Below, piece by piece: positions 44,252-52,052 of a stretch of 52,052 nucleotides of DNA (the stretch's first letter is position 1; the number at the start of each line of letters is the position of its first letter). Both the position numbers and the translations under genes were made by a program. The notes beneath the pieces were generated by a model. The model was given only the letters and a program-made list of their open reading frames with translations. It did not search any database and was not told the DNA's origin. The stretch is from positions 1 through 52,052 of the forward strand of contig PDOO01000039.1 of the NCBI GenBank assembly GCA_002742885.1, given 5' to 3'. This DNA is from Candidatus Cloacimonadota bacterium. Lineage in GTDB: Bacteria > Cloacimonadota > Cloacimonadia > Cloacimonadales > GCA-2742885.

Positions 44252-46714
44252 TTACTTAATGATACACATCTTTCGGGTAACTGTTCCTCTTCCGGTAACC
44301 AATTTGCAGAAATAAATTCCCGAACCCGAATATTTACCCGAATCTGATTTTCCGTCCCAGTTGATCTCATGGTTTCCCGGTTTTATGTTTTGATTCAAAA
44401 GAGTTTTTATTTTGGCGCCTTTCACGTTGTAAATGCTCAAATTTGCATGTGTTTCTTCATGCGTCGTAAATCTTACGGAAGTTAAATTGCCTCTTGACCC
44501 GGTTCCGAAAGGATTGGGATAATTGGTAAGATTAAACTCGGGAGGCAAGATTAAATCATCTTTTCCCTGAACGGGCGAAACGGTTATGAAGCTCTGTTTG
44601 GTTGCCGAATCGTTTTGTTCTCCGTCATAAACGGTTAACGTTACGGAATAAGTTCCTTCATTTTCAAAAGTGTAAACAGGATCTCTTTCTTCGCTGTCGG
44701 CAACTCCGTCATTATCGAAATCCCAAGAGTATCCGGTAATATTTCCCCGGGATAAATCAATAAATCTTATTGCTTCTCCCGCAACACAATTTGTGTAAAT
44801 TGCTCCGAAGTCGGCAATAATTTCCGCTTCCTGCGAATCGTTGAAAATACTGAAATTATCAATAATCAGGTGTCCGGGCTGGTTATCCGCCGTAATTTTT
44901 ATTTTGGCATCGGAGAGGGGATGATTAAAACTGTAAGTATATTCTGTATAATCGTTTCCGCCGTAATTACCCGAGGTTAATTCTTCAAAATCTCCGCCGT
45001 TTTCGGAGACGGAAACAGTAAATTCACCGCCGCCCTGATTTAATTCCCGATGATAAAATCTGATTGAAGTAACGGACGGAAATTCCGGAGTGGCAATAAA
45101 CGCATTTGAGGTATCGTCGTTCAGGCGAGGAGAGACTTCTCCTTCATAAACATTTACTCCCGTTTCCGGGTAAACTTCGTTAAAGTTCCAGGTTCCCGTG
45201 GGGAAATTAATCTCTCCGGACAGGTAACTTTCCCAATTTTGGTATTCTTCAAAATATTCCGTAACTTCGGTAAATTCAGGTTGAATAATGAAATTTTGAG
45301 TTATCTCTTCCGCAATATTCTGATGTAAATCTTCGATATTATTTATTGAAATTTGGTAATTTACCTGTATTTCAAGAGTCGATATTTTCAATAAAACCTT
45401 GGATGAATCGGAATTAACCGGATAAATCGCTTCCTCGGGATTGCCTGTGTCGGAAATGAAGTAATTATTTATGTCCGAGGCGGAGGATTCCGTTATTTTT
45501 TCGTTAAAATCCAGCAAAAGACGATCTTTGTTTATTATTCCCAAAGAAACCAGTTCCGGAGGATCAATATCATAGCCGTCGTTATCTTCAATCGTAACAA
45601 CGGTTTGATCGTTGGTGCCGATAATGACGTTCTCGTTCTGCGAAGATAATTCCAAAATAAATGTTTCGTTCTCTTCCGGAACGGAATCGTCGTTTACGGG
45701 AATTTCTATAAATTGAGGTTGATTGCTGTTCGGCGGAAAGATAATTTCCCGGTTTACAAAGGTAAAATCTTCTCCCGGAACCGCATTTCCTCCTGCAAGA
45801 CTGCAAGTTACGACAGTTTCCTCATTGCCGGCTCCCGAAATATTTATCTGTACCGAAAACATATTGCAATCTTCATTGATTTCGTAAGAAGCGGCATTAA
45901 ATTGAATAATTGCGCCGGGAATTTGATCTTCCCAAATATAAGAAACGTATTCCGGATGATCTATGAAAGGATTTCGGTTTTCCTGAATTTCATAAACGGC
46001 ATCGTTTCTGTCCGTTTCTTTTTGCGAAACCGGATCTTGATTATGCCATTCGATCAGCATGTTTAATGCCCAGGGTTTGAGATCGGCTCCGTTAACCATG
46101 CCGTTATTCTGCCAATTTCCGTCTTCTCCGTAATATCTTGTGCACATATAAAAATAGGTTCTGGCAAAATCTCCTTTGTATTCGTCAATCGGCTCAAAAA
46201 CCTGTCCTGAATATCCCGGATACGAGCAGGGACCTTTTTTTGAACCGTTCATGGAAGTCCAAACGGGATTATCCACTTCCCCGAAAGGAAGGTTGCTTCT
46301 TTGTCCGTTTACGTAAGCATCGGTCGGATAGATATGAAAAAGATCCGTTTTCATGGGGGCATCGTTGTTGAACCAGCTTTTCGGCCAGGAATGCTCGCGA
46401 TTGTAACAATCTCCCTCGCTGTTGTAATTGCCGGCTTGATCTGTTCCGAAATGATAAACGTAAGGAGGAGTTCCTCCCGGTACGTCCGAATACATATCCC
46501 AAACAGTTCCGTTCGGTTTTGCGTCCGTTTCTTCAAAATGCGTCCAAAGCGAGCCGTAGCTTTGAGCATGGTGGTTGTCTGTAATGTCGTGCAGTCCGGC
46601 GCGCAGTATTTCTCCGTATAATCCGTTTACGTCATCGTAATAGCCGTCAGGAATTTCGGCATAAAACACCGAGTAAATTAAAAGACATAAAAATAAAATA
46701 CTGATCTTTTTCAT
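44252..46714 (-). CDS. secreted endonuclease I with Calx-beta, PKD and C-terminal sorting domains
   Basis: The 820-residue protein has a signal peptide (ISILFLCLLIYSVFYA, cut near residue 19). An endonuclease I (NucM/EndA-type) domain follows to about residue 270, with the DNase motif NREHSWPKSWF near 83 and a zinc/calcium-binding HIYPTDAYVN near 107. Next come a Calx-beta domain (about 285-375), a bacterial Ig-like region, a jelly-roll stretch (about 485-620), a PKD domain (GYSWDFDNDGVAD near 670), and a FlgD-like C-terminal domain with NLTNYPNPFG...GSGIYFCKLVTG. The last part is the sorting signal common in FCB-group secreted proteins. The enzyme probably degrades extracellular DNA or RNA for nutrients. 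Several long open frames on the opposite strand are shadows. Confidence 0.9.
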   Translation of the reverse strand: MKKISILFLCLLIYSVFYAEIPDGYYDDVNGLYGEILRAGLHDITDNHHAQSYGSLWTHFEETDAKPNGTVWDMYSDVPGGTPPYVYHFGTDQAGNYNSEGDCYNREHSWPKSWFNNDAPMKTDLFHIYPTDAYVNGQRSNLPFGEVDNPVWTSMNGSKKGPCSYPGYSGQVFEPIDEYKGDFARTYFYMCTRYYGEDGNWQNNGMVNGADLKPWALNMLIEWHNQDPVSQKETDRNDAVYEIQENRNPFIDHPEYVSYIWEDQIPGAIIQFNAASYEINEDCNMFSVQINISGAGNEETVVTCSLAGGNAVPGEDFTFVNREIIFPPNSNQPQFIEIPVNDDSVPEENETFILELSSQNENVIIGTNDQTVVTIEDNDGYDIDPPELVSLGIINKDRLLLDFNEKITESSASDINNYFISDTGNPEEAIYPVNSDSSKVLLKISTLEIQVNYQISINNIEDLHQNIAEEITQNFIIQPEFTEVTEYFEEYQNWESYLSGEINFPTGTWNFNEVYPETGVNVYEGEVSPRLNDDTSNAFIATPEFPSVTSIRFYHRELNQGGGEFTVSVSENGGDFEELTSGNYGGNDYTEYTYSFNHPLSDAKIKITADNQPGHLIIDNFSIFNDSQEAEIIADFGAIYTNCVAGEAIRFIDLSRGNITGYSWDFDNDGVADSEERDPVYTFENEGTYSVTLTVYDGEQNDSATKQSFITVSPVQGKDDLILPPEFNLTNYPNPFGTGSRGNLTSVRFTTHEETHANLSIYNVKGAKIKTLLNQNIKPGNHEINWDGKSDSGKYSGSGIYFCKLVTGRGTVTRKMCIIK

Positions 46715-46988
46715 TAATCATCTCCAACGTTTTTATAAAAATTTACTAATTTCAGAAAAAGAGTTTATTTGTCAAATTAAAGAGGAGAGGCGCATGATTT
46801 TTTTTTATACCTTAATAAATATATTTATTATATTTTGAAAAGGGCAACGGGGTCAATTATTTACCGGACAGAATTTTGCAAAAATTAAATTTGACTGTGA
46901 GCTTTCGCGCATTCTTTTTTTACCTGATTAAGTAAATACTAAAACCATGTGTGGGATGTGGGGAGCATAATTTATTACAGGAGAAGAG

Positions 46989-48704
46989 ATGTTACTGGAA
47001 AGTGAAATTAAAACGGGATTTGAGCAATTTAATCTGGATGACCGAATTTTGGATGCTCTTGAGCATGTCGGCTATGAAACGCCTACCCCCATTCAGAAAG
47101 AGACAATTCCGTATATGTTGGAAGGAAGAGATTTGGTCGGTCAGGCTCAAACCGGTACAGGTAAGACGGCGGCGTTCGCCTTACCGCTTTTAAACAATAT
47201 TGACGTTACGGCGGACAGTCCGCAAGTATTGGTGCTTTGTCCCACGAGAGAACTGGCTATTCAAGTTGCGGAAGCTTTTCAAAAATATTCCATGAATATG
47301 GATAATTTCCGGGTTTTGCCGGTTTACGGCGGTCAAGATATTGCAAAACAGCTTAAGCATTTAAAAAGAGGCGTACATGCGGTGGTCGGAACTCCCGGAC
47401 GGATAATGGATCATATTCGCAGAAAAACGCTGAACACCGCAAACCTTAAATGTCTTATTTTGGATGAAGCTGACGAAATGCTCAGAATGGGATTTATAGA
47501 AGACGTTGAATGGATTTTGTCGCATCTTCCGGAACAACATCAAACCGCATTATTTTCGGCAACCATGCCCAAAGAGATCAGAAAAATTGCCCAAGAATAT
47601 CTTAATGATCCGCAAGAAATTACCATAAAAACCGAGACGGCAACCGTTGATACGATTAATCAGCGTTTTATTCTGGTGAGCGGTTTTCGAAAAATGGATG
47701 CTTTGACCAGAATTTTGGATACGGAAGATTTTGACGGCATGCTTATATTTGCCCGAACCAGAGAAACGACAAGAACCGTAGCCGAGAAACTTAAAGCCAG
47801 AGGTTATGATGCCGCGCCTTTAAACGGCGATATGGCTCAATTGAAGCGTGAAAAAACGGTGGCTCAATTTGTCGGAGGAAAAATAAACGTGCTTGTTGCC
47901 ACGGATGTTGCCGCCAGAGGATTGGACATAGACAGAATTTCTCACGTTATTAACTATGATATTCCCATGGATATTGAATTTTATGTTCACAGAGTGGGAA
48001 GAACCGGGCGAGCAGGTAAAAAAGGCGAAGCTATTTTGTTGGTAACTCCTCGCGAAAGAGCAATGATGCGAGCTATCGAAAAAGCGACAAATCAACCGAT
48101 GTTAAGGATGGAACTTCCCTCAGCTCAAGCTGTTACCGATAAAAGAGTTTCAAAATTCAAACAGGAAATAATTGACGGAGTCGACAGCAGAGCAGACAGT
48201 TATAAAGAACTTTTGGAAGAATTGGCTGCCGAACACGAATTGAGCTTTTTGGATATAGCGGCTTCTCTCGCCAATTTATATCGAGGTCATAAATCTCTTT
48301 GGGAAAAGGAAATTGACGTAAAGCCGGCAAAAAGCGGCAGAAAAGATTCGAGGGAAAGCATAAAAGAAGCTAAGGAACGAAGAGCTGCCGAAGGAATGGA
48401 ACGTTACCGATTAAGTATAGGAAGAGCCGTCAACGTAGAAGCCCGCAACATTGTGGGAGCTTTGGTCAACGAGTTAAAGATTCACAAACGTCATATCGGT
48501 AAAATCGATATTTACGAAGATAAAAGTTTTGTCGATTTACCGCTTGGAATGCCGAAAGAGATTTTCAATAAAATGAAAAGACTTAAGATCAACGGTAAGC
48601 GTTTTTCCGTAGAATTGGACAATGAGAATTTTTCTCCCAAGCCTAAGACTCACAAGAAAAAGAAACTTATGGTTTCCAGATTAAGAAAAAACAAGAAAAA
48701 ATAA
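46989..48704 (+). CDS. deaD: DEAD-box RNA helicase with DbpA-type RNA-binding domain (DeaD/CsdA-like)
   Basis: The 571-residue protein has all helicase motifs in order: the Q motif (TPTPIQKETIPYMLEGRDLVGQAQ, split here by expected spacing), AQTGTGKT, PTRELAIQV, TPGRIMDH, DEAD (in LILDEADEMLRMG), SATMP, and the C-terminal VATDVAARGLDIDRI and YVHRVGRTGRAGK. Residues about 480-550 are a DbpA-type RNA-binding fold (VGALVNELKIHKRHIGKI), and the tail is very lysine-rich. Such helicases unwind RNA in ribosome assembly and cold adaptation. The ribosome site AGGAGA precedes ATG 46989. The 274-base gap to the endonuclease gene is divergent and AT-rich, and no promoter was resolved there. Confidence 0.95.
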   Translation: MLLESEIKTGFEQFNLDDRILDALEHVGYETPTPIQKETIPYMLEGRDLVGQAQTGTGKTAAFALPLLNNIDVTADSPQVLVLCPTRELAIQVAEAFQKYSMNMDNFRVLPVYGGQDIAKQLKHLKRGVHAVVGTPGRIMDHIRRKTLNTANLKCLILDEADEMLRMGFIEDVEWILSHLPEQHQTALFSATMPKEIRKIAQEYLNDPQEITIKTETATVDTINQRFILVSGFRKMDALTRILDTEDFDGMLIFARTRETTRTVAEKLKARGYDAAPLNGDMAQLKREKTVAQFVGGKINVLVATDVAARGLDIDRISHVINYDIPMDIEFYVHRVGRTGRAGKKGEAILLVTPRERAMMRAIEKATNQPMLRMELPSAQAVTDKRVSKFKQEIIDGVDSRADSYKELLEELAAEHELSFLDIAASLANLYRGHKSLWEKEIDVKPAKSGRKDSRESIKEAKERRAAEGMERYRLSIGRAVNVEARNIVGALVNELKIHKRHIGKIDIYEDKSFVDLPLGMPKEIFNKMKRLKINGKRFSVELDNENFSPKPKTHKKKKLMVSRLRKNKKK

Positions 48705-48723
48705 TTTTTAAACTGACGGACTT

Positions 48724-48755
48724 AAGCCTGATATTAAATCGGGCTTTTCTTTTTC
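48724..48755 (+). terminator. intrinsic terminator after the RNA helicase gene
   Basis: The arms AAGCCTGAT and ATCGGGCTT (one G-T pair) with a five-base loop are followed by TTCTTTTTC. It lies 20 bases after the stop. Confidence 0.8.
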
Positions 48756-48832
48756 GGTTGATATATGGTCAGAAATGTATCTTTACTTATTCTAATTGAT
48801 TAAATTTATGAGAATCTTTGGCAGGAGATTTT

Positions 48833-49600
48833 ATGAATACTTTTTTTTGTTTTGATTTTTCGGAACCGATTTTGATGACTTCCATTCATTCCGGACATGA
48901 TATTCCCTCTTTTATTTTGCAGGGAACAAAAGTTGAGGAAGAAATACGTCTGCGAGAAGAAGATCCCTATACTGATTTTTTTACCGAAATTTCTTCTAAT
49001 CGGGTAAATGTGAGAAACAGCCGGTTTTATTGCGATTTAAATCGGTCTTTTGAAAATTGTGTTTACGTAAATCCCGAAGATGCGTGGGGACTGGAAGTAA
49101 GAAATAAGAATTTCAATTCCGCCATGCTGGAGAAATGTCGGGAAGAATATTTGAAGTTTTACCGGCAAATTACGGTTTTTATCAATGAAATGCTTCTTCA
49201 TCATAACAGAATTGCGCTTTTTGACATTCATTCTTACAATCATCATCGCTTGGGAAGCGACAAACCTTTCGATAATCCCGAACTTAATCCTGATATTATT
49301 TTGGCAACTCACGTTTTACCGGAATCGGAAGTAAAATTTATCGGAGAAATAAAAAATATCCTCGAAAAAGAATTACCGGATTTAAATATAAAAATAAACG
49401 TTAAATTCGACGGAGGCTATTTTGTCCGTTGGGTTTATCGTACTTACGGTAAAAGAGTTATCCCTTTCTCAATTGAGTTCAAAAAAATATTCATGGATGA
49501 GTGGACGGGAAAAGTCGATTACGAAAAACAAAATATTTTTAGAAATGCTTTACAAGAAATACTGTATTTTACAAAAGTTCATCTGATTAATGAAAAATAA
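48833..49600 (+). CDS. N-formylglutamate amidohydrolase family protein
   Basis: The 255-residue protein shows FGase-family metal ligands: TSIHSGHDIPSF at the N-terminus, CDLNRSFENCVY near residue 67, LFDIHSYNHHR near 133, and VRWVYRTYGKRVIPFSIEFKK near 200. Enzymes of this family hydrolyse N-formylglutamate in histidine breakdown, or related N-acyl amino acids. The start is ATG 48833 with AGGAG at 48823-48827. A TTG 15 bases earlier is in frame but has no ribosome site. No other histidine-degradation gene is nearby, so the actual substrate is open. Confidence 0.8.
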   Translation: MNTFFCFDFSEPILMTSIHSGHDIPSFILQGTKVEEEIRLREEDPYTDFFTEISSNRVNVRNSRFYCDLNRSFENCVYVNPEDAWGLEVRNKNFNSAMLEKCREEYLKFYRQITVFINEMLLHHNRIALFDIHSYNHHRLGSDKPFDNPELNPDIILATHVLPESEVKFIGEIKNILEKELPDLNIKINVKFDGGYFVRWVYRTYGKRVIPFSIEFKKIFMDEWTGKVDYEKQNIFRNALQEILYFTKVHLINEK

Positions 49601-49641
49601 TATTTTTTCTTGATAAAAATTAATTATAAGGGGAAAAAATA

Positions 49642-50394
49642 ATGTCCGAATCAATAGATAAATCCGCAAAAATCGGTAAAGGAACCGAAATAGGTTTTAA
49701 CGTTGTAATTTTACGGGATGTCGTTATTGGCGAAGGCTGCATGATAGGAAATAACGTTATTATTTACGAGGGAACCGAGATTGGAAATCATGTCAGAATA
49801 GACGATAATACGATTTTAGGGAAGAAACCGCTTTGCTCACCGAGAAGTATTTTTAAATTACCGAAAGATTTAAAACCTGCCAAAATCGGAGATTTTTGTC
49901 AAATCGGAGCAAACGTAATTATCTATGCCCAAGCGGAAATCGGGGAAAGAAATTTGATTGCCGATATGGCTGCGATAAGAGAAAATGTCAAAATCGGAGA
50001 CTTGAATATAATCGGACGGGCAGTCTATGCGGAAAACTTTTGTGAGATAGGAAACAGGAATAAATTAGAAAGTAATTGTTATATAACGGCTTATTCCAAA
50101 ATTGAAGATTATTGTTTTATCGCTCCGGGCGTTAATACAAGCAACGATAATTTTATGGCTCGCGACAAAGAGCGTTTTAATCATTTCAAGGGCGTAACCC
50201 TGAAAACAGGAGCTCGCCTGGGCGTTAATTGTACGATTCTTCCTGGAAAAACAATAGGCAAAGATGTTTGCGTTGCGGGCGGAGCTTTGGTAACAAAAGA
50301 TTTGGAAGGAGAAAAAATATTTGCGGGAGTTCCCGCCAAAGAATTCCGAGATGTTCCGGATGCTCAATTGTTAAAAAATAATTTGGATAAATAA
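49642..50394 (+). CDS. left-handed beta-helix acyltransferase (sugar N-acyltransferase-like)
   Basis: The 250-residue protein is almost entirely hexapeptide repeats (SAKIGKGTEIGFNVVILRDV onward). The repeats run in two blocks separated by a loop of about 20 residues (LGKKPLCSPRSIFKLPKDL), and the protein ends with FAGVPAKEFRDVP. It resembles the LpxD/WbbJ-like acetyltransferase group. It is followed by a polyprenol-phosphate mannose synthase gene, so a role in envelope glycan decoration is reasonable. The acceptor is unknown. A GGGG-type ribosome site precedes the ATG. Confidence 0.8.
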   Translation: MSESIDKSAKIGKGTEIGFNVVILRDVVIGEGCMIGNNVIIYEGTEIGNHVRIDDNTILGKKPLCSPRSIFKLPKDLKPAKIGDFCQIGANVIIYAQAEIGERNLIADMAAIRENVKIGDLNIIGRAVYAENFCEIGNRNKLESNCYITAYSKIEDYCFIAPGVNTSNDNFMARDKERFNHFKGVTLKTGARLGVNCTILPGKTIGKDVCVAGGALVTKDLEGEKIFAGVPAKEFRDVPDAQLLKNNLDK

Positions 50395-50412
50395 AATGTT
50401 AAGAGAGGTTTT

Positions 50413-51126
50413 ATGAAAAATCTTGTTATAATTCCCACTTACAATGAAGCAGACAACATCGTAAAGATTATTCCGGAAGTATTAAAACAGGATGAATCTG
50501 TTCATGTTTTGGTCGTTGATGATAATTCGCCTGACGGAACAGCTTATTTAACGGAACAGATGTCTTTGAACGAGTCGAGAATTCATCTTTTGAAACGCGA
50601 TAAAAAACTCGGTTTGGGGTCGGCTTACGTTGCCGGTTTTCGTTATGCTCTTGAAAACGGTTTTGATTATATTATAGAAATGGACGCTGATTTTTCGCAT
50701 AATCCCGATGTTTTGCCAAGAATGTTGAAAGAAGCCGAAAATAATGATTTGGTTATCGGCTCGCGTTATGTGGAAGGCATAAACGTTGTTAATTGGCCTT
50801 TATCTCGTTTGATTTTGAGTTACGGAGCTGCTCAATACGTTAAAATAATTACCGGAATGGGGGTTAAAGATCCTACCGGAGGTTTTAAATGTTTTAAAAG
50901 AAAAGTATTGGAATCCATTAATCTGGATGAGATTATTTCAGACGGTTATTCTTTCCAGGTAGAGATGAATTACCGGGCTTGGAATAAAAAATTCAAAATT
51001 AAGGAGATTCCGATAATTTTTGAGGACAGACGCAGCGGACAATCCAAAATGTCCAAAAAAATAGTTCGGGAAGCTCTTGTTGTTGTTTGGAAACTTCGCT
51101 ATTTGCAATTAACCGGAAAATTATAA
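50413..51126 (+). CDS. polyprenol-phosphate mannose synthase-like GT2 (DPM1 family)
   Basis: This 237-residue soluble GT2 enzyme has IIPTYNEADNIVKIIPEVLK, VVDDNSPDGTAYLTEQM, the metal-binding EMDADFSHNPDVLPRML near residues 94-110, SRYVEGINVVNWPLSR, and the DPM1 block DPTGGFKCFKRKVLE near 158. The closing FEDRRSGQSKMSKKIVREA is diagnostic of the family. It makes polyprenyl-phospho-mannose or a similar lipid-linked sugar, used by GT-C enzymes outside the membrane. It has no C-terminal membrane helices, unlike the GT2 at 2930. The gene is followed by a hairpin terminator. Confidence 0.92.
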   Translation: MKNLVIIPTYNEADNIVKIIPEVLKQDESVHVLVVDDNSPDGTAYLTEQMSLNESRIHLLKRDKKLGLGSAYVAGFRYALENGFDYIIEMDADFSHNPDVLPRMLKEAENNDLVIGSRYVEGINVVNWPLSRLILSYGAAQYVKIITGMGVKDPTGGFKCFKRKVLESINLDEIISDGYSFQVEMNYRAWNKKFKIKEIPIIFEDRRSGQSKMSKKIVREALVVVWKLRYLQLTGKL

Positions 51127-51159
51127 TCCTATTTTTATTTTAAAATTATTTTAACGGAT

Positions 51160-51196
51160 GACGGGGAGTTAAATTACTTCCCGCCATTATTTTTTC
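51160..51196 (+). terminator. probable (bidirectional) terminator between convergent genes
   Basis: The arms GACGGGGAGT and ACTTCCCGCC (one mismatch, one wobble) with a six-base loop are followed by ATTATTTTTTC. The T-run overlaps the last codons of the minus-strand gene. Confidence 0.55.
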
Positions 51197-51705
51197 TTTA
51201 TGATTCTTTCCAATTTTCTGAATAAATTTTTATCTAAAAACAGTTCTGCCAAATTGATTATTTTTTGAATATGTTCAAGCATATTGTAAGAACCGCTCCA
51301 ATTGTCCAAAAGAGTATTGGAACCTATTTGGTTAAGAATCATGTTTAATCCCGTTACAACCAAAAGAAGATCATCCGTATAGCCGACAAACGGAATAAAA
51401 TCAGGTAAAAAATCAAGCGGCATCATTACGTAAGCAAGTATTGCGACAACCTTTAATTTTATAGATTTATCAACTCTTTTGTCGGCGTAAACTCTTAGAA
51501 GCAGAATAAAGAAATCAGGCAACAAAAACAAATATTCCGTTAATCCCGACATTCCTGTTTTATTGCTTCCGTCCAATTTTTTTCTCAATTTATCATAAAA
51601 TTTAAGGAATTTTTTTTCTTCATCCGTTATTGTGTTATTATTCACGTAATCCGGAGCGCCGTCCGGAAATTCTTCCGTCTCCAATTGTTCGTCATATTCT
51701 TTCAT
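51187..51705 (-). CDS. DUF1232 (YkvA-like) membrane protein
   Basis: The 172-residue protein has an acidic N-terminus and a DUF1232 core. That core is DKSIKLKVVAILAYVMMPLDFLPDFIPFVGYTDD (read in two parts around the loop), with the family's P-x-D-x-(I/L)-P-D-x-(I/L)-P motif near residues 95-112. DUF1232 proteins are small membrane-associated proteins with no known biochemical activity. I chose the ATG at 51705 because GAGGAG lies seven bases upstream of it on the minus strand. The upstream ATG at 51723 would place that site inside the coding region. Confidence 0.85.
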   Translation of the reverse strand: MKEYDEQLETEEFPDGAPDYVNNNTITDEEKKFLKFYDKLRKKLDGSNKTGMSGLTEYLFLLPDFFILLLRVYADKRVDKSIKLKVVAILAYVMMPLDFLPDFIPFVGYTDDLLLVVTGLNMILNQIGSNTLLDNWSGSYNMLEHIQKIINLAELFLDKNLFRKLERIIKKK

Positions 51706-51742
51706 TTTTGCTCTCCTCAGCATATTTATGTTTTATTATTGT

Positions 51743-51771
51743 ATTTTATGCTTTAATGTTATCCCGGTAAA
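51743..51771 (-). promoter_or_regulatory. putative sigma-70-like promoter for the DUF1232 gene
   Basis: On the minus strand, TTTACC (-35, at 51766-51771) and TAAAAT (-10, at 51743-51748) are 17 bases apart. This would give a leader of about 30 bases before the chosen start. Matches to consensus are four and five of six. Confidence 0.4.
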
Positions 51772-51934
51772 ATCAAAACTTAGATGTTTATCGGAATCGC
51801 CCGTTATTCTGTTTCAGAGTTTGATAGCAGTTTACGCGAAATTATTTTTTTGAAAGCAGTCAATAACTTTTTCAGTAATTATCGTCAATGTTTTACAATG
51901 TTTGAAAGGATACAATAAGTTGTCGCGATAATCA

Positions 51935-52052
51935 TTATTTTATTTTCTCCCACTCAAATCCGCTTATATTTCTTTTTTCTTCGTCAAAATTTATGCCGAT
52001 AAGATAAATGCTGCTTTCTTCATCAAGAAATTTTTCGTAATATTTTTTGTCT
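51935..52052 (-). CDS. C-terminus of an AAA-ATPase-like / PD-(D/E)XK protein (partial at right edge)
   Basis: The minus strand has an open frame from the window edge to a TAA at 51935-51937. It encodes about 38 residues ending YEKFLDEESSIYLIGINFDE and then a short charged tail. This matches the conserved C-terminal strand (YYEKY...IYLIGINFD) of the large family with an AAA-ATPase-like domain followed by PDDEXK_9, which is common in anaerobic FCB bacteria. Only the end is visible. It lies 229 bases upstream of the DUF1232 gene on the same strand. The gap holds only the putative promoter at 51743. Confidence 0.65.
   Translation of the reverse strand, partial: DKKYYEKFLDEESSIYLIGINFDEEKRNISGFEWEKIK

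Noticed and set aside
45588-46621. Several long open frames on both strands inside the endonuclease I gene
   Set aside because: They lie within or opposite a gene with clear domains and have low-complexity, Arg/Ser/Phe-rich translations typical of shadows.
1-52052. tRNA genes, rRNA genes, CRISPR arrays, insertion sequences
   Set aside because: No tRNA arm signature, repeat-spacer array, transposase or paired inverted repeats with target duplication was seen.

Overview
The window is AT-rich and dominated by envelope-polysaccharide genes. The organism is most likely a Candidatus Cloacimonadota (WWE1) bacterium or a close relative in the FCB group. The pointers are the secreted endonuclease at 44252-46714, which ends in a 'NYPNPF...' FlgD-like C-terminal sorting domain, an Nfn-type ferredoxin:NADP oxidoreductase typical of anaerobes, and the low GC. 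This assignment is an inference, because no rRNA or other marker gene lies in the window.

Region 1 (about 1-31.1 kb, all + strand) is one long, tightly packed polysaccharide cluster in which most genes overlap or lie within about 20 bases of each other. It holds two Wzx-type flippases (1471, 11521), a Wzy-like polymerase (10284), and a phosphoglycosyl transferase that probably starts the chain (29112). It also holds at least six glycosyltransferases and several decorating enzymes: two ATP-grasp proteins, a FemAB-like transferase, O-acyltransferases, an esterase and a deacetylase. Two nucleotide-sugar routes are visible. RmlA plus WecE points to a dTDP-4-amino-4,6-dideoxyhexose, with RmlB missing from the window. 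CapE-CapF-CapG gives the complete route to UDP-N-acetyl-L-fucosamine. The cluster ends at a strong intrinsic terminator (31283-31315), followed by a gene-free AT-rich gap.

Region 2 (31.7-36.2 kb, + strand) is a second sugar operon: a WbpB/WlbA-like dehydrogenase, a WbpD-like N-acetyltransferase, a small antitoxin-like protein, a WbpE-like aminotransferase and a UDP-glucuronate 4-epimerase-like enzyme. Together these suggest a 2,3-diacetamido-2,3-dideoxyuronic acid. The striking feature is that the aminotransferase carries an intact-looking PIN (VapC-type) domain fused in frame at its N-terminus, with the antitoxin-like gene directly upstream and translationally coupled. This is the best candidate for an undescribed arrangement in the window.

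Region 3 (36.3-52 kb, mixed strands) is mostly housekeeping. It contains nfnB/nfnA (-), an MBOAT O-acyltransferase with an SGNH-like partner (+), an era-rdgB-phosphomannomutase operon (-), the secreted endonuclease I (-), a DEAD-box RNA helicase (+), an N-formylglutamate amidohydrolase, a hexapeptide acyltransferase and a polyprenol-phosphate mannose synthase (+), a DUF1232 membrane protein (-), and the last codons of an AAA/PD-(D/E)XK-type protein at the right edge (-). By eye, GC is higher here than in region 1, as expected if the polysaccharide cluster is exchanged between strains. No tRNA, rRNA, insertion sequence or CRISPR array was seen.
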